From the NCBI GenBank assembly GCA_017979445.1, contig CM030717.1:23919288-23983287 (forward strand): DNA of 64,000 nt, read 5' to 3'. How positions within the stretch are numbered: the first letter of the stretch is position 1; each line of letters begins with the position of its first letter. Below the pieces are notes generated by a model. The model saw only the letters and a list, made by a program, of their open reading frames with translations, searched no databases and was not told where the DNA came from. The stretch comes from Akebia trifoliata. Its lineage: Eukaryota > Streptophyta > Magnoliopsida > Ranunculales > Lardizabalaceae. A program made the translations under genes and the position numbers. Below, one piece after another: positions 23,326-33,344 of the stretch.

Positions 23326-24557
23326 TGATGAGTGTCTCCAAACACTCAATTATACGCATATTTTTTGGATATTTATCTCTATTTTTATACCTATTTCTCT
23401 ATATTAAGATAATAATCATGATAAGTCTCAAACCACCATGTTGCATGTTAATTAGATATAATTATATATAAATAAATTCATTTACTAGATAAATCTAATT
23501 ACGTGTGTTTCTTGTGTAGAAAATCAACAATTTGGAATTAAAATCTCAAGGCAAAAGTATTTGGACCCACTTTGGAATGTCCTAACACTTTGGAATGCCC
23601 TAATCCTTTGGAATGCCCTAATCCTTAACTCATATTCTCTTCTTTTGTCTTTTTGTGCAAAGAAAAGTGGAGGCTACTTTTAGACTCTTCTACACACATT
23701 TTTCTCTATAAATAGAGTCTCCATTTCTAGAGAAAGGGTCCCATCTTGGTTCTCTTATCCAAGACTCCTTTAATCTAAGGCTCTTTGCCTATTCTCTTAT
23801 TTTTTGTATTTTCATTTTCTAGTTATTTTCTTTTGGCTAATTAGTCTTGTAAGAAGTAGAAGAAGAAGAAGTTGTAATTTTCTCCATGAAATGAAGAAAA
23901 GTTCTTTCATCTCTTATCTTCCCTCTTTTGCAATGACATTAGGCTAAGTTCCCCTCCATTGGAGAGTGGAAAAGCCTAGAGTAAGTTCTTGTGTTATTTT
24001 TAATTTCATGCCTTTATTTTATTTAAAATGCTTATGAATTCTCTTTAAGTTTCTTGCACCTTTTATTCTTAATATAAATACTTTATGCTTAGATTAGATC
24101 AAGATAAAGTATGCTTAAATTAGATAATTGATAGTAGGAAGTTTTCAAAGAATTCTACTTTGTTTATGTTCCCTTATTTCATTTCATTTGCAAAACTTTC
24201 CGATCTAAGGAACTAACACCAAGCCCTTACGATTGAGTTATAAAAAGGCTTGAAACTAAGAATTTCTCATCAACATGTTCTAGGTAGATCCACCTCCAAT
24301 GGTGTTTTAATTTCATAAGTTTACTTGCTTTTAATTTCATTTACTTTAGTTTCTTTTCTAGTAATTTTACATTTTCTTATAAGTTCAAAAATATAAAGAA
24401 AAACAGTTTTAATTCCTTTTAGTTAATTTGAATTTTATCTTCTTAGCTTAACTCTATTCCTCCTTTATCTTGGGTTCAATCCCCTACTTGCCCCACAAGT
24501 AAAGTAAACATAAGATTATTATTAACTCCGGTGAGAAGAACAACGATAGTCTCATCA
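23326..24557 (+). mobile_element. Solo LTR H inside 3' LTR of element C
   Basis: 1232 bp with 7-bp terminal inverted repeats TGATGAG...CTCATCA and a perfect 5-bp duplication GTAGG (23321-23325 and 24558-24562). The 5' LTR of C has the uninterrupted sequence at 44018-44027. A plus-strand TATA box CTATAAATAG at 23706-23715 sets its orientation. No internal region is present. It belongs to a different LTR family from the Ogre-type LTRs here. Confidence 0.95.
23706..23715 (+). promoter_or_regulatory. TATA box of solo LTR H
   Basis: CTATAAATAG, about 380 bp into the LTR and followed by pyrimidine-rich sequence. It is a typical LTR core promoter position. Confidence 0.6.
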
Positions 24558-25075
24558 GTAGGTTCATTTTATGATTTAGGTGATATGGGATCGATTTTAG
24601 GTTAAGGGTAAGGTGAGAAATTAATTTGGGAAAGATTTGAGGGCTTGTGGGCTTTGAATGGGCTTAAGGTATTTGCGGATTCGGAGGTGGAGTGGTGGAA
24701 GTAGAGGAGGGGTAGGCATCCCAAGTCTCACATTTTTTAATTTATTAATTTTTTTGAGATTTTTGACAATCATTGATTTGATCAAAAAATGCCACGTGTT
24801 GGCAAATCAGGCTTTTTAGGCCCGTTGGTGAATTTTTTCAAACATTTGGCATTTTTAATTTTGGAAACGGAGTGGTGAATATTGGAAAAGCGGAGGGTTG
24901 GCCGAGTCCTCTTGGCGGGCCTCCCAAACCATTAAGAGGTCTTAGGGGCCTTGGTTATATCAAAATATCACTTTTTAATGACTTGGGCCCTTAAGGCCCG
25001 TTGGGCCATTTATTTGAAAAATCTATATTTTTGGGCCCTTTCAAGTAGTGGCCCGTTCAAATTGAGGTGTTTACA

Positions 25076-25090
25076 GCTTCCCTTTTTTGC
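25076..25090 (-). promoter_or_regulatory. Polypurine tract of element C
   Basis: The minus strand reads CAAAAAAGGGAAGC directly before the LTR start TGTAAACACC. A purine run next to the 3' LTR is where plus-strand DNA synthesis is primed. It agrees with the PBS next to the other LTR, so the orientation of C is secure. Confidence 0.75.
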
Positions 25091-25458
25091 AGGAATTTCA
25101 TACAAAAAACTGCAAAGAATAGACTAAACCCCTATTTGTACAGGTCAGAGAAATTCTGTAAAAACGTGATCTTGAATTACCGATTTTATTAAAGATTTTT
25201 GTGGAAAATGGCTACTCAAGCACGAGGTCTGACAGAGTTTTACCTTATTAATTCCTTGATCTCGATGGCGCGGAGCTCGTGTGAGATCTTGGATTTTATG
25301 AAATTTTGATGAGTTTAGAAATTCAGATATTTCTTCAGTCGCATTTTAACAAATTGGAATTGAGTGCAACTCGAAAGGTTTTTGAAGTTTTTAATCCCTT
25401 TTCATTGCCTTCTTTTGTTGATTTTGCTCTATTTCTATCATAAGTTAACCCTCTCAAT
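25091..25458 (-). other. Sequence between HD-ZIP fragment stop and polypurine tract
   Basis: No coding content is recognised. It may be the 3' UTR of the captured gene followed by the original 3' end of element C. The boundary between the two cannot be placed without a relative lacking the capture. Confidence 0.4.
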
Positions 25459-26600
25459 TCATGCATTGTCCCTTGTAATGATACTTTTGATCCTTTCAAC
25501 GGTGTAATCACTGAGATTGTTAGCAGTTACCACAAATCCAAGAGAGAGTTTTGCAATTGGAACCGAATCGACCAGGATCTAGAATGCGACAATCAGTAGA
25601 GATCCACCAAACCCAACCTCCGTAATTCCACTTCTATTAATCATTGACCAATCTGAAAGTATAGCGAAACCTGAAGGCAGAAAGGCTACATAGTCTGGGT
25701 CACTTCTATTTAGAACATATTTATTGCAACAATATCAACAGGAGCATAAGCTGCGAACGAGCCTGTTGCATCGGTGCTACTCTCTTACAGTATCAACATA
25801 CTCTTTCGCACTTCTTGATTCATTATCATACCAATATCTGTAGCTGGCATGTTACTAGTCATAACACTTGCAAGGCGTTCGCACTGTCGATCTAAGGTAG
25901 CAACCCATTGTTTTGCTCCAAATCCAAAGTCAGAGTTAACTAATGTTCTATATGTACTGTGAACTGCTTTGTCATCCACTTCTACATGTTCGACCCATAT
26001 GACCTTGGAGTAACCATTTGATATTTCTTGGATTAAACCGCCTGATGGCCTTCTTCGACATCTTGATATTGGGGTAGGACACAAATGATCCAAGGAAACA
26101 TTGACCACCATCCAAATCCCCTCGACATGTTGTTTACAATACCTTACAAAGAAACTTTCTCAAGTCAGAACCAGAGGTGAAGGGACTTGAAATTCTATTG
26201 TCATCACTTGAAGGGCTCCATTATAGTTTTCTACTAGCCTGTTGATACGACCTCAAGAGTCATTATTTTTTAAACAATGCTAGAAAACACGGTGGACCAC
26301 TGATTCACATCCATAAGGATCTCAACAAGGTTAATGTGATTCATGATAACAATGGTAGTTTCTCGAGAAGCTTCTGACTTCAATCCAAATGATTTTGGTC
26401 CAATACCCCTCAGGAATGTTTGCATGTACTCATCTTCACTTAAAATCTCATAAGCATGATCAAGACTATGCACTCACAACGGTTTTCCTAGTTGGGCCAT
26501 TCTTATAAACTCTTCCATTGCTGCAACTACGAGTTCGATGATCAATGGTTTATCTGTTTCAGTAGGATCGGAGAGTGATCTCAGGAGGGGCTTGCTTGAG
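25459..26600 (-). pseudogene. Captured HD-ZIP IV gene fragment (START domain to C-terminus) in element C
   Basis: Minus-strand translation matches plant class IV homeodomain-leucine zipper proteins (ANL2/PDF2/HDG group). In order it shows DKPLIIELVVAAMEEFIRMA near 26550, [20 protein letters not shown] then [78 protein letters not shown], then [28 protein letters not shown] and the C-terminal [12 protein letters not shown]...TVERIK, with its stop at 25459-25461. The homeodomain and zipper are absent. Roughly 110 residues are missing between RKSML and ILxESSTDATGS. Three or more in-frame stops (for example Trp to TGA after GKPL) and at least two frameshifts make it a pseudogene. It is in sense with C, between pol and the PPT, and absent from the visible 3' UTR of B. 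Confidence 0.9.
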
Positions 26601-28155
26601 GTCCCTGCTTCGACGCCTTCGCGTCTTGTCTAGTGAGTCGTGATGCTTCGAATGCAAAAGTGATGATGAGTCAGGCTGTCCGAATCCGTGTTTTAGAGGA
26701 ACGCCTTGACTCTTTTTTTTTATGATGTTTGATTGAATACGTTGTATTAACTCTTTTTGTATTTTCTTTTCATTATTTGAATGTATGCAAAATGTTGAAA
26801 GATTAATGCAAAGAAAATAGGCTTTGTACTTACTTGGCCTCAGGTGTATCTAATGCTTTGAAAACTTGAAGTTTGAATAAGTCCTAGAATCTTCATCATC
26901 GGTCAAAATAGTAATTTTTCTTTTTGAAATTTTATGAAATATCTTTATCAAATGAGTACGATAAATTCAGAGTTTGTAAAATCTTTGGTTGCGACGATCT
27001 TGGTATTTTTGCCAATCACAAAGGATATAAATGTCAATTGCTCTTTTGATTCTTTTAGAGTCATTCCTAGTGCCCTGGTATTGGAAGACTATTATCTGTT
27101 TGGGTCTCAGGATTTTGAAAAGATTTTGTCGTTCACAGTTTATACTCTTGCGGGCCAGGAGTTTTTTTTTTTGTTAACCTTTATTGCCCCTGATGCCAAT
27201 TACGGTTTTCATCAGATCCGGTTTCTACATTTTTACGCATCGACGTCTTTTTTGGGATTTCCATCGTGCCAGTGGCTTTGATCTTGCCATAGTCTGATTC
27301 TTTTACTCATAGCACCCTTTCAGGTTTTCACTATGCCCTTTCAAACCATGCTTGTATTTTTCTAGATTTTTCATTACAATTTTGCTCGGAGTCTCTGTGT
27401 CTTTGTGGCTTGGTGACTCAAGTTGAGCTACACAATCGATGACTCTACTCTTGTAGTGGCAGTCTTTCTTGAGTAATAGATCTAGATTCCCCTCTCGAGT
27501 TTGCTGACGACTATTCGTGGTTCGACAACTCAAGTTAAGCTGCGAGATCGGCTACTCTACACTTCGAGTACTCTTTTTTTTTCGAATATCCGATCTGGAT
27601 TCCCCTCTCGAGTCTTCCAACGACTAACAAGGCTTTGAGGTCCTGACCAAGTTGCAAGATCATTGGTGCTGCCACTGTCGTTATGTTGCCCTAGAACATT
27701 TCCTGATCAAAAAGGACTTTAAGTAGGATGAAACGTTGGCTTAGGCTTATGGTAGTGGAAGGTTACAAAAAGGTTAAGGTATAGGTTTGTCTAGAGTGGG
27801 TTAGACTTGGGATTTGTTTATTTTTACTTTGAAAAGGTGATCTATGTCTCCTCTCAACGTCTCTCGAACTTTTTTAGGCTGGAGATTTGGGTCGAGCTTA
27901 GATCAAGTATTCGAGTTTTTGATTTTTTTGTATTTTTAGCCGTTCACAGTTTATCCTCATGCAGGCCAGGAGTAATTTGATGCTTTGATCTTTCTGATTT
28001 TCCTTTCTTTTGCCCTTTTCTTTGTATCATTTCGTAGTTGTTGACTTGCCCCAGTCTTAGGTTAAGAAATGAACGTGATGGCTCAAACGGGTTGACTAAG
28101 GTTGATAGTTGGTTTAGAATAGCGAAGATGGCCTTTCGTCGTCTCACGATCAGTT
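26601..28155 (-). other. 3' UTR of element C
   Basis: Homologous in reverse complement to 20414-21782 and 44533-44700 of element B. It includes CTCGAGAGGGGAATC-type words near 27485 and 27595, and CAGGTTTTCACTATG near 27323. The homology with B stops at about 26640, where the HD-ZIP IV fragment begins shortly after. Confidence 0.75.
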
Positions 28156-29350
28156 TTAGGCATAGTATTTCTTGACAGTGTCAACATTGATTGGTTGCAG
28201 GAAGACTTGTCCGTCCATTTCTGTGAGAATCAGAGCTCCTCCCGTCATTACCTTTTGCACGATGAATGGTCCCTCGTAGTTTGGTCGAAACTTTTCCTTA
28301 GCGTCTTCTTGGATTGGCAAAATTTTCTTTAAGACCAGGTCTCCTGGCGAAAAATTTCTAGGCTTGACTTTTTTGTTGTAGGCTCGAGCTATTCGTCGTT
28401 AATAGATTTATCCATGGCAAATGGCTGCAAGACGTTTCTCTTCAATCAGATTCAACTGATCAAACCGAGCTTGAATCCATTCAGATTCATCTAACTCTGC
28501 TTCTTTTAAGATTCGGAGGGAGGGAATCTCAACCTCTACGGGTAAGACTGCTTCTATTCCGTAAACCAATGAATACGGAGTTGCCCCAATCGAAGTTTGA
28601 ACGAGGTTCGGTAGGCGTGTAGTGCAAAGGGCAATATGTCATGCCAATCTTTGTATGTAACTACCATCTTCTCGATTATTTTCTTGATGTTCTTGTTGGC
28701 TGCCTCGACTGCGCCATTCATCTTAGGTCTGTAGGGTACAGAGTTGTGATGTGTGATCTGGAAGTCTTCGCACATTTTGATCATATCTTTGTTCTTGAAG
28801 TTCTTAGCATTGTCAGTTACCAATCCGCTTGGAAGTCCATATCGGCAAATGATGTTGTTCTTGACAAACTTCATGACATTGCTCTTAGTGACATTAGCGT
28901 ATGAAGCAGCTTCTACCCACTTGGTGAAGTAATCGATAGCAACAAGGATGAAACGATGCCCGTTTGTAACTTTTGGTGAGATCTGCCCAATAACGTCCAT
29001 GCCCCAGAGTGAAAAGGGCCAAGGAGTGGCATATTATGTAGTTCTGAAGGTGGGGCATTGATCTTTTTGGCATAGATTTGACATAGATGGCATTTGCTGA
29101 TATGTTGATAGCAATCACTCTTCATTGTCAACCAATAGTATCCCATCCTCATGATTTTCTTAGCCAGCATATGACCATTCATGTGGGGCCCACAGACTCC
29201 CCCATGTACAGTCTCAATTAGTCGTTTTGTTTTTGTTTTTGCCACAAACCTGAGTAAGATCTCATGGTACGACTTCTTATACAGAATACCGTTGCTCAAG
29301 AAAAATTGTCCTGCTAGCTTCCGAATGGTCCTTCTATCATTTAGCATTGC
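28156..29350 (-). pseudogene. pol: Integrase (element C)
   Basis: Ends VKKYYA-stop at 28156-28158. The HHCC finger is intact (HMNGHMLAKK...KCHLCQI near 29180-29070). The DDE residues are at MDVIGQ (29000), LVTDNAK and NGAVEAANKN. A frame change lies between the finger and the core near 28990, and another near 28570 in ISTGATPYSLVY. The C-terminal part reads GNLRF-like GPF motif words near 28265. It is very similar to the integrase of B but with different lesions. Confidence 0.9.
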
Positions 29351-29975
29351 ATCTGAGGGGAGCGTTCGATCTTCAAGATATGCCTTGATGTCTGAGTATC
29401 ATGGCTTTTCCTCGGATTCTTCTACTTCGATAGGTAGACAGTAAGTCGGTTCATCTTGAATTCCAATCTTGATAAGGTCGATGATTAAGGCTTCCGAGAT
29501 ACTGATCATAGAAGCAAGTGTAGCTAGTGCATCTACAAACTGATTCTTAGCTCTCGGCATGTATGTGAATGAAATTCTATCAAAGCATGAGCTTAGTTCC
29601 TCCAAATACTCATGGTAAGAGACCAGTCTCTATTCTTAGGTCTTTCATTCTCCAGTCGTCAGATAGACTACTAAGCTTGAATCTCCGAAAACATCGATCT
29701 CATCTACCTCGAGATCCAGTGCTACTTTCAACCCTGCTATGCATGCTTCCTATTCAGCCTCGTTGTTAGAACATTAGAATTTCAATCTGATTGCAATTGG
29801 TAAGTGGGATCCATCTAGCTTGATCAAAACTGCCTCTATTCCGTTTCCTTTCTGATTGGCTGCTCTGTCGAAGTACATTTTCCAGCCTGGTTCATCATCA
29901 TCGTCCTCAATCTCGGTGAGTAGTATGGCTTCATCAGGAAAGTTCGTCTTTAGTGATTCGTAGTCAGGCAATGGG
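29351..29975 (-). pseudogene. pol: Archaeal-like RNase H (element C)
   Basis: WKMYFDRAANQKGNGIEAVL near 29880, NNEAEYEACIAGLK near 29760, and VFGDSSLVVY near 29690 give the D...E...D series. A later helix with QFVDALATLASM lies near 29530. Stops interrupt it near 29775 (after RLKF), near 29638 and near 29630. The tether AIADHLTEHPLPD precedes it. It is the second of two RNase H domains. Confidence 0.82.
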
Positions 29976-31540
29976 TGCTCGGTGAGATGGTCGGCGATGG
30001 CTTGCCCTTTAATGGTTTTTTGAGTGACATAGGTGATGTCAAACTCAGATAACAATAGTTGCCATTTTGCAGTGCGACCTGTTAATGCTAATTTCTCGAA
30101 TAGGTATTTCAGGGGGTCCATCTTGGCGATTAGCATAGTTGAGTAACTCAGCAAATAGTGACGTAGTAGTTAAGATGCCCAGACTAATACGCAGCAAGTC
30201 TTCTCAAGCGTTGAATATTTTACTTCGTACTCAGTAAATTTTTTGCTGAGATAATAGATGGCCTGTTCCTTCCATCCTGATTTATCGTGTTGCCCTAACA
30301 CACACCCCATTGACGTTTCTTGCACCGAGATGTACATCAGCAAAGGTCGCCCTAGAGTAGGAGGGACTAGGACTGGTGGATTGAGCAGATATTGCTTGAT
30401 CTTATCGAATGCTTCCTGACAGTCTTCGTTCCACTTTTTCAGTGTGTCTTTCCTGAGTAGCTTGAAAATTGGCTCACAGATAGGCATAAGCTAAGTAATA
30501 AAATGGCTAATATACTGTATTCTCCCCAAGAATGCTCAAACATCTCTCTCCGAAACGGGTGCTTTCATCTCGAGGATATACTTAGTTTTTACCGGATCTA
30601 TCTCGATGCCTCTTCTGCTGACGATGAAACCTAGTAGTTTGTCTGATGTTGCCCCGAATAAACATTTTGCAAGATTTAACCTTAAACTATACTTCCTCAG
30701 CCTGTCAAACAACTTTTTTAGATTCACTAGATGATCTTCTTCAATGTCGGATTTAGCAATCATGTCGTCTACGTAGACCTCCATTTTCTTGTGGATCATA
30801 TCGTGGAATAGTGCGGTCATTGCCCGTTGGTAAGTCGTCCCTACCTTCTTCAGTCCGAATGGCATGACTTTATAGTGGAAAGTACCCCCTGGTGTGATAA
30901 ATGCAGTCTTTTCTTGGTCTTCTTCCGTCATTTTTATCTGGTTATAGCTTGAAAATTCATCCATGAACGAGAACATGCCGTGCCCTGCTGTACTATCGAC
31001 TAGAGTGTCGATGTGTGGAAGTGGGAAATCATCCTTAGGACTGGCCTTGTTCAGGTCTCAATAGTCAACACACATGCGTACCTTCCCATCTTTCTTGGGT
31101 ACTAGGACGACATTAGCCAACCACTCAGGGTACGTAGAGACTACAAGAAATCTGGCTTCGAACTGTTTCATGACCTCGTCCTTGACCTTGAGGGTCTATT
31201 CTGACTTTAATCTTCTCAATTTCTGCTTGATCGGTTTGCTTCCGGAGGCAATTGGTAACTTGTGCACAACCAGATCTATGTCCAATCCCGACATATCCTT
31301 GTACGACCATGCGAAAATATCTTGATAGTTTCGTAAGAGTTCGATCATTTCTTCTTTCTGTTGCGACGTTAATAAGCCTCCGATCTTGACAATTCGTAGG
31401 TCCTCTTCGGTATCAAGATTGATTGAATCTGTATCCTCAATGTTTGACTGTACACCTTTCTCGTGACGTTCTACCAAGTCTTTGATTTCTTTAGGCGGGT
31501 ACTCCATTTCGTCCTCAGACTCTTCTTCGATCCCCATGAG
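29976..31540 (-). pseudogene. pol: Reverse transcriptase and gRNH (element C)
   Basis: Starts MGIEEESEDEMEYPPKEIKD at 31537. Motifs follow: MSGLDIDLVVHKLPIASGSK, CVDY-stop-DLN near 31060, FSFMDEFSSYNQIKM, YKVMPFGLKKVGTTYQRAM, and the catalytic EVYVDDM near 30780. The gRNH follows with LLMYISVQETSMGCVLGQHD near 30340 and YYLSKKFTEYEVKYSTLEKT near 30250. Stops occur after CVDY, after SERDV near 30535, near 30490 and near 30170. The stop replacing Arg in CVDYRDLN is also present in B. Confidence 0.9.
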
Positions 31541-31910
31541 GTCAAAGTCAAGTTCAAGATCGAAATCATACTCGTCCTTTTCAAATTCTGTTTTATCTAA
31601 ATACTCATTTGATTAAGACAGATCCCTTGAAAACTCTTTTTTTGATTTTTGGAAAATATATATTTTCTTTTAATTTTGAAAATAATTTGATTTTTTTGTC
31701 TTTCGAGAAGTTTTTAATTTTTTTGCTTTTTGAGGAATATTTATTTTTTTGTTGCTTTTCGAATACTTGAAATAAGAAGAACAATCATGCAAATTCATTA
31801 ATAAAGATAGGGAGCCCTCAAAACAGTCTTTACCAGAGGACGAGGGCTCGTTATGATCCTCGGACAAACTAGATTCGTTTAACGACATTTTTTTTTAGGC
31901 CTCAATAGCC
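31541..31910 (-). other. Pol linker before RT (element C)
   Basis: Counterpart of 16744-17065 in B. It has DHNEPSSSGKDCFEGSLSLL, then a Lys-rich A-tract region. No domain is recognised. Confidence 0.6.
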
Positions 31911-33279
31911 TCAAGGGTTAACGGGAATTCCTCCCAGTTGTTCAGAACTTCCCTTCTCTGAGGGGGCGAATGAGATGCGAAAGTGATTTGTTGGGTGATT
32001 TGGTCGGTGGTTCGAAGATGACCATGATCTCCGATTGATCTTTGTCAAGTTGGGGCATAGTCCCTCCCAAGCTTGGTGGGATGACGACTGAAGCCCAGTC
32101 GATGCCAGTGGGGAATGGTGATTTTTTCTCTTGGCTCGTGGTGATTTCCACGTTGGTGGATTCTGGAGTTGTTTCTGATAGACTTTCATCAGAATCCCCA
32201 TTGAATAAGACATCAATGCCTTCTATGAAGGATGATTGGGACTCAACGACTAAATCTTCTTGACTGTGCTGCGGTTTGAAACTCACTATTTTCTTTTTCC
32301 TGGTTGGCTTTGTTGACAGTGGTTCTGAAAGACTGTTGGGTCTGACTTGTGATTTCGAGAAATTGACGCTGATATGAGGAATCCTGCCCAGATTCCAGAC
32401 ATTAGGCTCACGATTTTATTTTCTGACTAACTGGAGTTCCCTTTTTTTGTCGTTCATTTCCATAATATCTTTTTTCATGGGCCTAAATCCCAAACCAAAA
32501 TAAGGAGTATGTTTTTTTGCTTCAACTGGCGTAGCTTTTCCTTTTCCTCCCGGTCCTAACCCTTGTCTGGGTCGATAACCTGCCTTTTTCAAGACCCGAC
32601 CAATCATCAGATTTGCCCTTGATAGTTCTGCCTTCACCTTCTCTTTCCCTTTTTCAACGTGGATAACAGCAGCGAACTGATAAGAATGATATAACGTCTT
32701 GTCTTTCGTCATCTCTATGTCAATAAAGGGGATGTCTGGAGCTCTCCCAGCTAGAATCAAGTTTTCTGCTAGTACAGATATCATCCTCTGCCCCATAATA
32801 AATTTGACTATTTGATGCAAAGAGGAAGGCACTGCCCCAGCAATATGAATCCATGGCCTGCCCAACAGCAAGTTGAAAGTTGTAGGTATCTCCATGACCT
32901 CGAATGTTACCTCGAAGGTGCAGGGTCCTATAGTGATTGGTAAATCTATCTCTCCCAAAGAGTCTCTTCTCGAGCTGTCGAAACCTCGGACAACCTTCTT
33001 GTTGGGTTTAACATGCGACCAGTCCGCATTAAGTTTTCGAAAGGTTTCGAGAGGATAGACATTGAGGGCTGAACCATTATCGATGAACACCCTAGCAACC
33101 ATCATGTCCTTGCACATGACCATGATATTTAGTGGCTCAACGTGCCCCCGTCCCTCTAGCACGAACTCACTTTCTGTGAAGACGATGGGGTTGGGAGCCA
33201 TGATTTGACCCACTGTTTGTTCTAATTGTGCTGGTAAAGTAGTTGTAGGTACATGTGATTTTCCCAGAATTCTCAACAA
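31911..33279 (-). pseudogene. pro: Protease and G-patch-like segment (element C)
   Basis: Open for 287 residues from MLRILGKSHVPTTTLPAQLE. The active-site word VFIDNGSALNVYPL lies near 33080. Conserved words TIGPCTFEVTFEVMEIPTTF and LLGRPWIHIAGAVPSSLHQI follow, then the glycine-rich KKAGYRPRQGLGPGGKGKAT near 32550. After about 32416 the frame is broken, and the acidic linker (VVESQSSFIEGIDVLFNGDS) follows at 32290-31940. It is the uninterrupted counterpart of the protease of B and shows what LTR F disrupted there. Confidence 0.88.
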
Positions 33280-33344
33280 TGCTTCTTGATGTTCTTCTGA
33301 CTTTTGTAGCAGACCCAGGATGTTGATCTGAGCCGGTTGTTTGT

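Larger units (their letters stand above)
21783..25075 (-). mobile_element. 3' LTR of element C, split by a solo LTR
   Basis: Begins TGTAGATACATG and ends GAGGTGTTTACA. Removing the solo LTR (23326-24557) and one GTAGG leaves about 2056 bp, close to the 2038 bp of the 5' LTR. A minus-strand TATA box (CTATAAATA) lies at 22528-22536. It is flanked outside by AATCT and inside by a polypurine tract. Confidence 0.93.
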
